NCBI GenBank assembly: GCA_017466125.1
Contig: JAFTUS010000167.1
Location: 1-35,516, forward strand
Length of the DNA stretch: 35,516 nt
Direction of reading: 5' to 3'
Source: Lentisphaeria bacterium
GTDB taxonomy: Bacteria > Verrucomicrobiota > Lentisphaeria > Victivallales > Victivallaceae
A model generated the notes under the pieces. It did not search any database, was not told where the DNA came from, and saw only the letters and a program-made list of their open reading frames with translations. This document shows, one piece after another, positions 7,385 to 15,488 of this stretch; positions within the stretch are counted from its first letter, which is position 1; each line of letters begins with the position of its first letter. Position numbers and translations under genes: made by a program.

Positions 7385-8969
7385 CTTCTTCATCAGGCTG
7401 GTCAAGCACCCAGTGAGGAACCCGTTCCCCGAGGTAACAGCAGATAAACGCAACGATACCGGCTGCGAACCCGTATACGGCTCCGCAAGTGAGTGCGCGA
7501 TCCATTTCGGGACTGTTCATAAGTTCAACAAAACTCATATCGTTTCCGGCAACACCGGCAATGAAAGCGTAGGCGAGCCAGACCGCTGTGGAAACTGCCA
7601 TCGCCGCCCATGCGCAGTTTTTGCTGGCATTGGGAACATACAGAGCCGTCACCACCGGGATCAGCACCACAACCAGTTGCGATGCCCAGCTGTTGATCAT
7701 CAGAGCGTAGATGCTTTCGACTTTGATCGCAAGGAAAAGAGCCACCACCGTAAGCAGAATGGTAACGGCACGGGTCATGCGCAGCAGGGATTTGTCGGAC
7801 TTGCGGGGCCAGATCGAACCGATGATGTTGTTGCAGATCAGCGATGAAGCCGCCAGAAGTGAACTGTCCGCCGAACTCATGATCGCCGAGATCAGAGCCG
7901 CCAGAAAGACCGTCAGGATGATCGGGTGGATCTTTCCGAGGATCAGCACCGCCATACGGGGCAGAACCTGATTTTCCAGATCGCCGCCCATGGTTTCTGT
8001 GGTAATGCCGTATTTGGTAAAGACGAAACGCGCCGCAAAACCGATGGTGATGGGGACGAGGGCGACTGCCATATAGAAGAAGCCGGACATCACTGCACTT
8101 GACACTGCGATCTTCTCATTGCGGCTGGCGAGAGAACGCTGCACCAGATCCTGACCGATGGTACAGCCGAGCCCCATGATGATCCAGCCGCCGATGTAGT
8201 ATGCCCAATCGTCAGCGGTATGGCCTTTGGCGGCATCGACAGCCGGGGGGATCCAGAGGGAGAAATCGGCTTCGGGGATATTTTTCATCATGTGCGCCCA
8301 GCCGCCCGCTTCGGTAATGGCTCCGGGAACGATGATAAAAAGACCGATGATGATAATGGAGACCTGCACGACATCAGTGAGCGTGACTGCCCACATTCCT
8401 CCGGCATAGGTGTAGATCAGCACAACAGCGGCACCGATAAGAGTTCCCCAGATCATATCCAGACCGGTGAGAACGTGAAGGATCGTCCCCATGCCGAGCA
8501 GCTGCGCACCGAGCCAGCCCACGTAGACCGGCACCATCCATGCGGAGGCGTACACGCCCGCCCATTTTCCGTAACGGCGTTCAATAATATCCGTAACGGT
8601 GAGGCATTTCAGCCGCCGGAGCATACCGACGATGAAGATACCGGCGATGATCAGACTGAATGATGCTCCGAAAGGATCGGCACGCACCGCACCGATACCG
8701 TCCGAAAAGACCGTTGCGGCAACGCCCATGCTGGAACCGGCTCCGAACCACGTCGCCAGCAGTGCTGTCGTAGCCATCCAGAGCGGCAATCGTCGCCCCG
8801 CCACCAGAAAGTCGTTCATGCCTTTGACCTTACTGCTCGACCACATGCCGATCCCCAGCATGAAGAGCAAGTAAATCACGATTCCGATCCAGAGCGTATA
8901 GAGCGCGCCGGAGGAGAGCCCCAGACTTCCTGCTGACTGTGCAGCGGCAACAAAGAGTTGATTTCCCAT
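7377..8969 (-). CDS. Sodium:solute symporter (SSS family)
   Basis: A polytopic inner-membrane transporter of 530 aa with about 13 hydrophobic helices, the normal size for the Na+/proline, pantothenate and glucose symporter superfamily. Typical features are the early GMNDFLVAGRRLPLW segment after the first helix, then ATWFGAGSSMG, and the SAIMSSADSSLLAASS motif in the Na+-binding helix region. The start at 8969 is preferred over 9020 because AAGGAAAC lies eight bases upstream and the promoter ends at 8993. The substrate cannot be read from the sequence. It overlaps tsaC. Confidence 0.85.
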   Translation of the reverse strand: MGNQLFVAAAQSAGSLGLSSGALYTLWIGIVIYLLFMLGIGMWSSSKVKGMNDFLVAGRRLPLWMATTALLATWFGAGSSMGVAATVFSDGIGAVRADPFGASFSLIIAGIFIVGMLRRLKCLTVTDIIERRYGKWAGVYASAWMVPVYVGWLGAQLLGMGTILHVLTGLDMIWGTLIGAAVVLIYTYAGGMWAVTLTDVVQVSIIIIGLFIIVPGAITEAGGWAHMMKNIPEADFSLWIPPAVDAAKGHTADDWAYYIGGWIIMGLGCTIGQDLVQRSLASRNEKIAVSSAVMSGFFYMAVALVPITIGFAARFVFTKYGITTETMGGDLENQVLPRMAVLILGKIHPIILTVFLAALISAIMSSADSSLLAASSLICNNIIGSIWPRKSDKSLLRMTRAVTILLTVVALFLAIKVESIYALMINSWASQLVVVLIPVVTALYVPNASKNCAWAAMAVSTAVWLAYAFIAGVAGNDMSFVELMNSPEMDRALTCGAVYGFAAGIVAFICCYLGERVPHWVLDQPDEEDE

Positions 8970-8992
8970 TGTCTTTTGTTTCCTTAAACGAA

Positions 8993-9020
8993 AATATAAA
9001 TCAAAAAAACACCGTTCCAA
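8993..9020 (-). promoter_or_regulatory. Promoter of the symporter-tsaC unit
   Basis: On the minus strand: TTGGAA (9015-9020), 16 bp, TATATT (8993-8998). It lies in the divergent region shared with ispH. Confidence 0.6.
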
Positions 9021-9117
9021 GCATCACTTTCGATTTGCTTTTGTCGTACAATCTTATAAAGTAGTCCTCTTTAGCGTCAATTCAATTCCAAAATGAAAAA
9101 AAAACTGATTTTTTTGG

Positions 9118-9145
9118 TTGAAAAATCATCTTTAGCGGGTATCTT
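9118..9145 (+). promoter_or_regulatory. ispH promoter, probably leaderless
   Basis: TTGAAA (9118-9123), 16 bp, TATCTT (9140-9145). The predicted start of transcription, about seven bases downstream, falls on the ispH ATG at 9153. No purine-rich ribosome site precedes that ATG, which supports a leaderless mRNA. A TCTTTAGCG nonamer occurs at about 9068 and again at about 9129, inside the spacer. Confidence 0.5.
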
Positions 9146-9152
9146 ATAGAAT

Positions 9153-10043
9153 ATGGAACAGAAAAAGAGACTTTTTATCGCCCAGCCGCACGGAGTCTGC
9201 GCCGGAGTGGAACGTGCCATTGATACCGTGGAAGAGGTTCTGAAAACGGCAAACGGTACGGTTTGGGTACTGCATGAACTGGTGCATAATGATTTTCTGA
9301 CGGAGGAACTCACCCGCCGCGGTGTCCGCTTCACGGAAAACATCAATGATGTGCCGGATGGTTCCGTTCTGCTTTTCGGCGCACACGGCGTCGGCAATGA
9401 CGTGGAGGAGCTGGCGCGCAGAAAAAAATTACAGATCACAGATGCCACCTGTCCTCTGGTATGCAAATTGCAGAAGGCGGCGTGTGATGCTGTGAAAAAC
9501 GGTGAAAAAGTCATCCTTTTCGGTCATAAAAATCACCCCGAAGTCTGCGGAGTTTTGGGGCGGCTGCCGGAAGAAACGGTATTTCCGGTCAGTTCCCCCG
9601 CTGAAGTCTCCGCTCTGCCGGATTTGAACGGAACTCCCTGCCGGATGCTGTCGCAGACCACCATGAATACGCAGGAGATCGGGGAGGTTTTCTCCGCCGT
9701 ACAGAAACGCTTTCCGCACGCGTTGCCCGGAACAGGAGCGTGTTACGCCACGACCCAACGGCAGAATGCGGTGCGGAAACTGGCGGAAAAGGTGGATTTT
9801 ATTGTGATCCTCGGTTCGGTGCGCAGTTCCAACTCCCGCCGCTTGCAGGAGATCGCCGCCGCTTGCGGAGCAGAAAGCCTCCTGCTGGACAGCGCGGCGG
9901 AACTGCCGCCGGAACTCCTGAAAAACCGCACCGCTGTCGGGTTGAGTTCAGGAGCGAGCGTGCCGGAACAGCTCTTTACGGAGTGCGTCCGGAAGTTGGA
10001 AGAATCCGGCTTCAACGAAAAAGTGATCGTATCAGGAGAGTGA
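9153..10043 (+). CDS. ispH: 4-hydroxy-3-methylbut-2-enyl diphosphate reductase
   Basis: IspH is the last step of the MEP isoprenoid pathway and uses a 4Fe-4S cluster. The 296-aa product has all three cluster cysteines: Cys16 (PHGVCAGV), Cys100 (DATCPLV) and Cys197 (GACYATTQRQ). His41, His78 and His128 line the active site, and Glu130 (HPE) is the proton-relay residue. SSNSRRL matches the usual SSNSNRL diphosphate-binding loop. No ribosome site is visible before the ATG, so it may be translated leaderless. The YkgJ-type gene starts one base after its stop. Confidence 0.95.
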   Translation: MEQKKRLFIAQPHGVCAGVERAIDTVEEVLKTANGTVWVLHELVHNDFLTEELTRRGVRFTENINDVPDGSVLLFGAHGVGNDVEELARRKKLQITDATCPLVCKLQKAACDAVKNGEKVILFGHKNHPEVCGVLGRLPEETVFPVSSPAEVSALPDLNGTPCRMLSQTTMNTQEIGEVFSAVQKRFPHALPGTGACYATTQRQNAVRKLAEKVDFIVILGSVRSSNSRRLQEIAAACGAESLLLDSAAELPPELLKNRTAVGLSSGASVPEQLFTECVRKLEESGFNEKVIVSGE

Positions 10044-10044
10044 A

Positions 10045-10365
10045 ATGGATTTTCAATGCGCCCGCTGCGGCAACTGCTGCCGCTGGGAAGGCTGTGTAAA
10101 GGTCAATGACCGGGAGGTGGATGAGATCGCCGCTTTCCTCGAAATGCCCGTGGAAGAGTTTCTGGAGGAGTACACCCGTCTGCGCCCCGACCGGACGGGG
10201 CTTTCCCTGACGGAAGCGGAAAATGGCTCCTGCATCTTCTTTGAAGACGGCGACGCGCCCCGCTGCCGCATCAATCCGGTCAAACCGCAGCAGTGCCGGG
10301 ATTTTCCGCTGAAATGGAACTTCCCCAACTGGCAGAGTGAGTGCAAGGGCAAACTGATCGAATGA
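10045..10365 (+). CDS. YkgJ-type cysteine-cluster protein
   Basis: A 106-aa protein with eight cysteines in the YkgJ (Fe/Zn-chelating) pattern: an N-terminal CARCGNCCRWEGC, a central Cys in NGSCIFF, then PRCRINPVKPQQCRDFPL and a final Cys near the C-terminus. The family is thought to bind metal or an Fe-S cluster, and no activity is established. It begins one base after the ispH stop, with AGGAGA inside the ispH end, so it is cotranslated with an Fe-S enzyme. That context makes a role in cluster or metal handling plausible but unproven. Confidence 0.8.
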   Translation: MDFQCARCGNCCRWEGCVKVNDREVDEIAAFLEMPVEEFLEEYTRLRPDRTGLSLTEAENGSCIFFEDGDAPRCRINPVKPQQCRDFPLKWNFPNWQSECKGKLIE

Positions 10366-10369
10366 TCCA

Positions 10370-10388
10370 CCGCCGGAAACACCGGCGG
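10370..10388. terminator. GC-rich inverted repeat between convergent genes
   Basis: A perfect 7-bp stem CCGCCGG / CCGGCGG with an AAACA loop lies five bases after the YkgJ stop, between it and the convergent glycosidase gene end. There is no T-tract, so it may be a weak or bidirectional terminator, or only a 3'-end structure. Confidence 0.4.
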
Positions 10389-10438
10389 CACGTCGGTCGG
10401 ACGGTGTATCCCGATGGTCCGGTAAAATCAGTCAACGG

Positions 10439-13114
10439 TCAGTGTCCCATCTCCTCTTTTTTGCGGACTTCGATCGCCAGAGAAATATCATCCATCAGGA
10501 ATGTTCCGGTCGTTTTCGGGGCGAAATTGCAGTTGACCACAAGTTCATCGGTATCCGGGGCGATTTTACGGGAAACGGTCAGCCGTTCCCAGTTGGAACT
10601 CCCGGAACGGTACGGCGTTTCATTCCATTGACTGCGGACTCCTTTTTTGTAGAAATCGACCCCGATATTGACTCCGCGCCCGACGACGTTGAGCCGGCGG
10701 CAGTATGCGGAATAGGTGAAATACGCCGTTTCACCGGGTGCGAGCGTCCCGATCACTTCAGAAAGTCTGATCCGCTGACGCATACCGGCGAACTCTTTTT
10801 CATTCGGAAGAAGTGCGTGTACGGAAAGAACTTTTTTACCGCGTTCTCCGTCTTCAACAACGGTGATTTTGCCATTTTTCCCCATACTGTTTCCCCAGTG
10901 ACGGCTGCCCTCTGCCATATCGCCGTTTTTCAAAATCGGTTCGGGGGTCATGGGGTAGCGGCGCACAACGACTTCGCCGGGATAACGGGGGATGCCGCCG
11001 TCACCGGTGATCCTGCCTTTGATGAAAACGGGCAGTTCGTCCAGTTTCAGTACCGTTCTGCCGTTCTTTACCGGATAAACGGTCTTATTGCCCATCAGGT
11101 CGATCACGGTCAGGGATTTTTCTGAAGAGGTCACAGTAACGTCCGCTTTTTGGGCATCGCAGAGCCAGAGTGCATTGACACGGCCGTTTTCGGGGGAATC
11201 AAAGGCGTATGCCCTGACATATCCCCTGTCGGAACGTTTGAGCATATTCAGTGTTCCGGCGAACTTCGCATCGTGCAGAAGTCCGATCATGGTGGTAAAA
11301 CCGACATAGTTGGGCTTGGGTGAAAAATCCCGCCGGATCATACCGAAATTATGTTCATGGTAAGAGGTCGTGCCATCGTTCCGGAAGTCGTACTTGAACA
11401 CCTTTTCCGCCCCGGCGGCAAGTTGTTCGATCTGCTGGGTGATATCCACCAATAACTGTTGGCGTTCACTGGAGTTGCTGCCGGAGTGAAATCCGATCTC
11501 TGTGACCCATGTCGGTTTTTTATCCGCTCCATACGGTTTGAGCATCTCACGCAGCAGAGAAATGTTTGAGATATAGTGGATGTTCATGATGTCGAATTCG
11601 TCAGCCATACCCATTTCCAGCGTGGTTTTGAAGAAGGGACGGTAGGTGTTGCCCTGCGGCATGGAAGAGGTCGTTGCCATATACAGGAATTTGGCATCAG
11701 GGATCGCTTTCAGAATACCCTTTTTAGCGGTTTTATAATAGGTGACGGCATCCCGGATGATGGCTCTGTCATCGCCTTTCTGCCAGTTTTCCCAAGTGCC
11801 TTTCCAGAATACTTCGGCATCGGGTTCATTCATGATCTCCCAATATCGGGCATTCCGGAAGCGGGCAAGCCGTTCCGCGTATGCCTCCAACAGTTCCCAG
11901 CGGGGAGCGCAGCGCGCCCAGACAGAACGGGATTGATCTTTGGGGGCGGTCGAGGCATATTGCGCAGTATAAGAGATGGTAGAAAGAATACCGATCCCGG
12001 TGGATTTCGAGTAGGCATAGATCCGTTCGGCGGATTTGAAAAAACGGTCTTCATCGGCTTTGGTACGGACACCGTCCCACTCGATGCCGCCGCCGCGGAG
12101 CCAGCCGATCCCGGCGCGGCGGGCAAGGTCAAGTTCCCGTTTCCCGTCACGGAAACTGATGCGCAGCAGATGGAAATTACAGCCGAAACGGTTGGCGGGA
12201 AGAGCAAGCCGGGTTTGATCCGGCGCAACGGCGAAAGCCTGTGTCAACGTACCGTTTTTCAGCAGAAAATAACCCGGCTTTTCCGTTGGGACTGCAAAAG
12301 AGACCCCGTCATTTCCGGGAGTGGTCTTTATACAGAAACTTTTTCCGTAAAAATCCGTTACGGTAATGACGGGATCTTTTTCCGCCGTTTCAAGGAACGC
12401 GGCTGTTTTTTCGCCGGGAGAGAAAAACCAGCCCGTTTCCACCTTTTCAGCGGGCAGGTGGAACTGCGTTTTTATCTTTTTTTTTTCGGGGACAAAAGCC
12501 GGAGCCGGAACTGCATCGGGAGCAGAACTGCGGACTTCAATGACCAGTTTTATATTGTCCAGATAAAGATCTCCGGTGGATTTGGGGGCAAATATCGCAG
12601 AGAGGTGAAGCCGCCGGGTCCCCGCCGGGATCTGACGGACGATTTTGTGTTTTTTCCACGGGTGCGTCCCCTTGAAATACGGAGTCTCGGCATAGCCGAT
12701 CCGCTTGGCGGCATCGAGAAAACTCACCCCGACACAGGAGCCGCCGCCGGTGACATTTTCGCGGCGGGTTTCGGCGGTAAAGACGATGTAAGCCTTCTCA
12801 TCCGCTTTGAGGGATGCCATGATGTCGGCAACCTTCACTCCCTGAATGATTCCCTGATAGGTTTTCATACCGGGCGCGGGGACGCTCATTTTGCCGACCT
12901 GTTTCTTATGTTCTCCATCGGCGGAAACAGAAACAGAACCGCTTTTACCCATGGTATTGTGCCAGTGATCCGTGCGGGAGGTGAAACTCCCGTTGCGGAC
13001 CAGATTTTTTGCCGGATCTGCCGGATAACGGCGGACAACGGTTCCGTCGGGTGCGGCGGCAAGGCTCAACGCCGATATTGCCGCCAGCAAAGTAAGAAAA
13101 AGTTTTGGTGTCAT
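10439..13114 (-). CDS. Secreted GH-A clan glycoside hydrolase with duplicated CBM-like ends
   Basis: The 891-aa product has a signal peptide (1-20). The middle (about 310-630) is a TIM barrel of the GH-A clan, closest in style to GH39/GH5-like enzymes. Glu430 in the strand-4 motif IMNEPD is the acid/base and Glu539 in WVTEIGF the nucleophile. The two ends are copies of one beta-sandwich module, at about 25-200 and 715-885. Both start VVRRYP, have NG followed by HW and MGK, and end with FAPK-TG-L-D-I and LAIEVR or LVIEVR. They resemble CBM4/9-type carbohydrate-binding folds. The gene follows the pseudopilin gene 27 bases downstream and is third in an operon behind a LacI-type regulator. The substrate is not readable. 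Confidence 0.8.
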   Translation of the reverse strand: MTPKLFLTLLAAISALSLAAAPDGTVVRRYPADPAKNLVRNGSFTSRTDHWHNTMGKSGSVSVSADGEHKKQVGKMSVPAPGMKTYQGIIQGVKVADIMASLKADEKAYIVFTAETRRENVTGGGSCVGVSFLDAAKRIGYAETPYFKGTHPWKKHKIVRQIPAGTRRLHLSAIFAPKSTGDLYLDNIKLVIEVRSSAPDAVPAPAFVPEKKKIKTQFHLPAEKVETGWFFSPGEKTAAFLETAEKDPVITVTDFYGKSFCIKTTPGNDGVSFAVPTEKPGYFLLKNGTLTQAFAVAPDQTRLALPANRFGCNFHLLRISFRDGKRELDLARRAGIGWLRGGGIEWDGVRTKADEDRFFKSAERIYAYSKSTGIGILSTISYTAQYASTAPKDQSRSVWARCAPRWELLEAYAERLARFRNARYWEIMNEPDAEVFWKGTWENWQKGDDRAIIRDAVTYYKTAKKGILKAIPDAKFLYMATTSSMPQGNTYRPFFKTTLEMGMADEFDIMNIHYISNISLLREMLKPYGADKKPTWVTEIGFHSGSNSSERQQLLVDITQQIEQLAAGAEKVFKYDFRNDGTTSYHEHNFGMIRRDFSPKPNYVGFTTMIGLLHDAKFAGTLNMLKRSDRGYVRAYAFDSPENGRVNALWLCDAQKADVTVTSSEKSLTVIDLMGNKTVYPVKNGRTVLKLDELPVFIKGRITGDGGIPRYPGEVVVRRYPMTPEPILKNGDMAEGSRHWGNSMGKNGKITVVEDGERGKKVLSVHALLPNEKEFAGMRQRIRLSEVIGTLAPGETAYFTYSAYCRRLNVVGRGVNIGVDFYKKGVRSQWNETPYRSGSSNWERLTVSRKIAPDTDELVVNCNFAPKTTGTFLMDDISLAIEVRKKEEMGH

Positions 13115-13141
13115 TGTTATTTTCCTGTTTGTTTCAACTTA

Positions 13142-14230
13142 TTACATCATATCATATCCCAGAGCCGGACTTCTGTGCCAGCCGGTGATATTGGAGGTAA
13201 AGAAGAAGTACCAGTTCACATCCCGGCCGCCCCGGAACTCCTCCCATACCCGTACCGAGCCGTCCATACAGGCGGCATTGGATTTCACAGAAACTTCAAG
13301 TTCAAGATTGTTGACCTGTGTCGTACTTAACTCCCCGCCGCTGTAATGGTGGGTGTACTGGTCGAAAAGCATCACCTGCTTTGAGGGATTTTTAAATTTT
13401 TCCAGTTTTAAATTGGTCACGTTTTCTTCGCTGGTCATATTTTTGCAGAGCATTCCGCGATAGGCGTAACTGATACAGTACCATTTTGCATTGGTCACAC
13501 TCTTATTCGGCACCTTTGAGAGCGGCTGACCATAGTTGGCGTCCAGATAAAACCCCCGCTTGCTCGCAGGACAGATATAGTACCCCTGAACCCCCTGCGA
13601 ATAATCCCATAACGCATAGACAAGCCCGCGTAACTGACAGGTGTTGTTCATCGCCATATTGTGCATTTCATCACTGACCGGCAGCTGATCGTTAAAGTCG
13701 GTCACATACATCATCCAGATCGTGCCGATCTGCTTGAGATTGTTGGTGCAGCTGATATTTTTCGCCTTCTCCCGTGCCTTGTTCAAAGCGGGCAAAAGCC
13801 TAGCCGCAAGGATTGCAATAATTGCAATCACAACCAAAAGTTCGATAAGGGTAAACGGCGTCGGGAGAGAAAGGGAAACCTTTTTGGAAAAAGGTTCTCC
13901 CTTTCTCCCCCGAACCCCCTCTATCCTTTCCAAAAACTTTCGGGTAATTACATTTTTTGCATCCGCAAAAACTGTAATTGCTCTGGTTGCGAAAAGTTCA
14001 ATCAGCGTGAACGCTGATCGAATGAAGCACGGCTTCGCCGTATGAAGCGCAGCGTTGCTGCATGAAGCGTTTGCCTGCGGCAAACATGAAGCACTTGCTT
14101 TGCAAGTATGAAGCGGCGTATTTTTGAGAGCGGCATTCTCCGTATGTTTCCGTACACATCCGTTCTTATCCGTACAAACTGTAATTGCTCTGGTTGTGAA
14201 ATCACACAGAGATTTTTTGGGTTTTCTCAT
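13142..14230 (-). CDS. Prepilin-type protein with hairpin-array N-terminal extension
   Basis: From about residue 125 on this is a type II pseudopilin-like protein: [19 protein letters not shown], then [13 protein letters not shown] and a secreted globular domain ending in ACMDGSV. That is the DG of the H-X9-DG family, here without the His. What precedes it is odd. The ATG at 14230 has a good AGGAGA site, and the frame stays open for about 120 codons through a region made of palindromes. A first SAFTLIEL copy breaks off into [20 protein letters not shown] also occurs near residue 14, so signal-peptide pieces are duplicated. A prepilin peptidase normally cuts after a short leader, so a 124-residue leader may block processing. 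An internal start near 13870 is possible but I see no good site. Confidence 0.75.
   Translation of the reverse strand: MRKPKKSLCDFTTRAITVCTDKNGCVRKHTENAALKNTPLHTCKASASCLPQANASCSNAALHTAKPCFIRSAFTLIELFATRAITVFADAKNVITRKFLERIEGVRGRKGEPFSKKVSLSLPTPFTLIELLVVIAIIAILAARLLPALNKAREKAKNISCTNNLKQIGTIWMMYVTDFNDQLPVSDEMHNMAMNNTCQLRGLVYALWDYSQGVQGYYICPASKRGFYLDANYGQPLSKVPNKSVTNAKWYCISYAYRGMLCKNMTSEENVTNLKLEKFKNPSKQVMLFDQYTHHYSGGELSTTQVNNLELEVSVKSNAACMDGSVRVWEEFRGGRDVNWYFFFTSNITGWHRSPALGYDMM
13867..13907. repeat. Long near-perfect hairpin inside the pseudopilin gene
   Basis: A 10-bp outer stem, GAGAAAGGGA (13867-13876) with TCCCTTTCTC (13898-13907), a single bulged base and an inner AACCTTTTT / AAAAAGGTT arm. 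It is translated, encoding the [14 protein letters not shown] stretch just before FTLIELL. Confidence 0.8.
13946..13979. repeat. Two-tier hairpin inside the pseudopilin gene
   Basis: The inner stem TTTTTGC (13954-13960), loop ATCC and GCAAAAA (13965-13971) is embraced by AATTAC (13946-13951) and GTAATT (13974-13979). It lies in frame between the broken FTLIEL copy and the complete one. Confidence 0.7.
13998..14114. repeat. Array of five hairpins spaced by ATGAAGC
   Basis: Five hairpins are each followed by the same heptamer ATGAAGC (14022-14028, 14042-14048, 14062-14068, 14086-14092, 14108-14114). The hairpins are 13998-14021 (10-bp arms, TGAA loop), 14029-14041 (ACGGC arm, TTC loop), 14049-14061 (GCAGC, GTT), 14069-14085 (GTTTGCC, TGC) and 14093-14107 (ACTTGC, TTT). 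Arm sequences are unrelated to one another, yet the last four are perfectly complementary. The first has one mismatch that is a G-U pair in the mRNA. The spacing is about 20-24 bases. On the coding strand the spacer reads GCTTCAT. The array is translated within the prepilin gene's leader. Confidence 0.95.
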
Positions 14231-14245
14231 GATGTTCTCCTGTTT

Positions 14246-15298
14246 TTAGTTTGTTAAGTTTTTAATGGAATTGCGCTCGATCACGCTCATGGGGACAATG
14301 GGGTTGAATGGTTTTCCGGAATGAAAAACTCCGTCCAGGCCCTTGATGACCTCCTGTGCCAGCCGGTCGAAGTCATTCGATACGGTCGTCAGTGCCGGAC
14401 GGCACAGTTCGCCATCGCAGATACCGTCGTAACCGATGACAGAAACATCCTCCGGAATCCGCAGATTGTGATCCTGCAAAGCGGCATAGACGCCGGAGAC
14501 ACAACTTTCGCAAAGCAGAGCCAAAGCGGAAAAATCATGACCGTTTTTTTCCAGATATTCTGATAACAGCCGATAACTTTTGATACTTCCCTTTTCGCCG
14601 GATAGGGTATGACAATCCAGCAGAACCGGTTCAACACCCTGCAAACGGGCGTAACTGAGAAAACCGTTTTTACGGGCGGTGATGTTTACTGTATCCGGCT
14701 CTGAATTGATAATGATGATACGTTTGTGTCCTTTGCGGATCAGATGATCGGCGGAGAGCATCCCCCCCTGATAGTGATCGCTGCAAACCGATGAGACCGA
14801 AAGCAATCCGGCGTTGTAGTCAAGCAGAACGAGCGGGATCGTCAGCGAGCCGAGTTCCTGCATCTCCCTGTGTTGAAGCGGTACTGCTCCCTGCATGACC
14901 AGTACAGCATCATATATTCCGGCATTGAAGTTCTGGAAAACCGGGCGGTCATACGCAAAAAGCTGCTGCTGCATGCGGAAACGCCCCGATGCGTCAAACG
15001 CTTTTTGCAGATGTTCCTGCCATTCGGACCAGAAACTGCTGGGGTAGTCAACCTTCAAAAGCAGAATGTTCTTTACCGGAGAACAGCGGTTTACATTGGA
15101 AAAGTATCCGACCCGGGGAATTTTCCGCAGCAGTCCTTCTTCCTCCATGCGGGCAAGAGCCCCGTCGGCAACGCGGCGGTTGGTTTTGAATTTTGAAATG
15201 ATCTCCCGGATCGGATAAAATTTCTCATCCCGGGGGAAATATTCCAACTCCCGGTTCAGGATCTCATACAATTTCCGTATTTGAAAATTCAAGTCCAT
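14246..15298 (-). CDS. GntR-headed, LacI-type sugar-binding transcription regulator
   Basis: The 350-aa product has an N-terminal winged-helix segment (about 1-70) with a GntR-like ending (ADGALARMEEEGLLRKIPRVGYF). A LacI/periplasmic-binding-type ligand domain follows (about 75-345), with YDAVLVMQG, SDHYQGGMLSADHLIRKGHKRI, VSVIGYDG and a final ALTTVSNDF region. Start at 15298: the ATG has AAAAGG seven bases upstream. It heads the operon with the pseudopilin (15-base gap) and the glycosidase, so it most likely senses a sugar released by that enzyme. Twin TGTGCACA palindromes in its own promoter suggest autoregulation. Confidence 0.85.
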   Translation of the reverse strand: MDLNFQIRKLYEILNRELEYFPRDEKFYPIREIISKFKTNRRVADGALARMEEEGLLRKIPRVGYFSNVNRCSPVKNILLLKVDYPSSFWSEWQEHLQKAFDASGRFRMQQQLFAYDRPVFQNFNAGIYDAVLVMQGAVPLQHREMQELGSLTIPLVLLDYNAGLLSVSSVCSDHYQGGMLSADHLIRKGHKRIIIINSEPDTVNITARKNGFLSYARLQGVEPVLLDCHTLSGEKGSIKSYRLLSEYLEKNGHDFSALALLCESCVSGVYAALQDHNLRIPEDVSVIGYDGICDGELCRPALTTVSNDFDRLAQEVIKGLDGVFHSGKPFNPIVPMSVIERNSIKNLTN

Positions 15299-15329
15299 GA
15301 TCATACCTTTTTCCGTATCTTCTTTATAA

Positions 15330-15370
15330 AGTATACCGATGTGCACACGTAAAAACAAGTTCTGTGCACA
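15330..15370 (-). promoter_or_regulatory. Promoter with twin TGTGCACA operators
   Basis: Minus-strand promoter: TTGTTT (15353-15358), 17 bp, TATACT (15330-15335). The same 8-bp palindrome TGTGCACA sits at 15340-15347 inside the spacer and at 15363-15370 next to the -35 box. The two are 23 bp apart centre to centre, about two helical turns. This is the layout of a repressor's paired operators and the downstream gene is a LacI-type regulator. Confidence 0.65.
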
Positions 15371-15434
15371 AAAAAATCACGGATTTTTCTTTTGCGCCTC
15401 CCCTTAATCTGGGATTTTAAGGTGCAGGAGCTGC

Positions 15435-15457
15435 CAAACGGATTTTCTATCCGTTTG
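15435..15457. terminator. Hairpin downstream of ahcY
   Basis: A perfect 9-bp stem, CAAACGGAT (15435-15443) with ATCCGTTTG (15449-15457), around a TTTCT loop. It lies about 30 bases after the ahcY stop. There is no clean T-tract on the minus strand, so termination is uncertain. The rest of 15371-15488 shows nothing else. Confidence 0.4.
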
Positions 15458-15488
15458 TGTTCTGTATGAAATCTTTTACGAAAGACGG

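Noticed and set aside
11576-13330. A 584-codon plus-strand frame
   Set aside because: It lies antisense to the two-CBM hydrolase and pseudopilin and shows no family motif or ribosome site.
13998-14114. CRISPR array
   Set aside because: The constant part is only 7 bases and the variable parts are palindromes. No cas gene is present.
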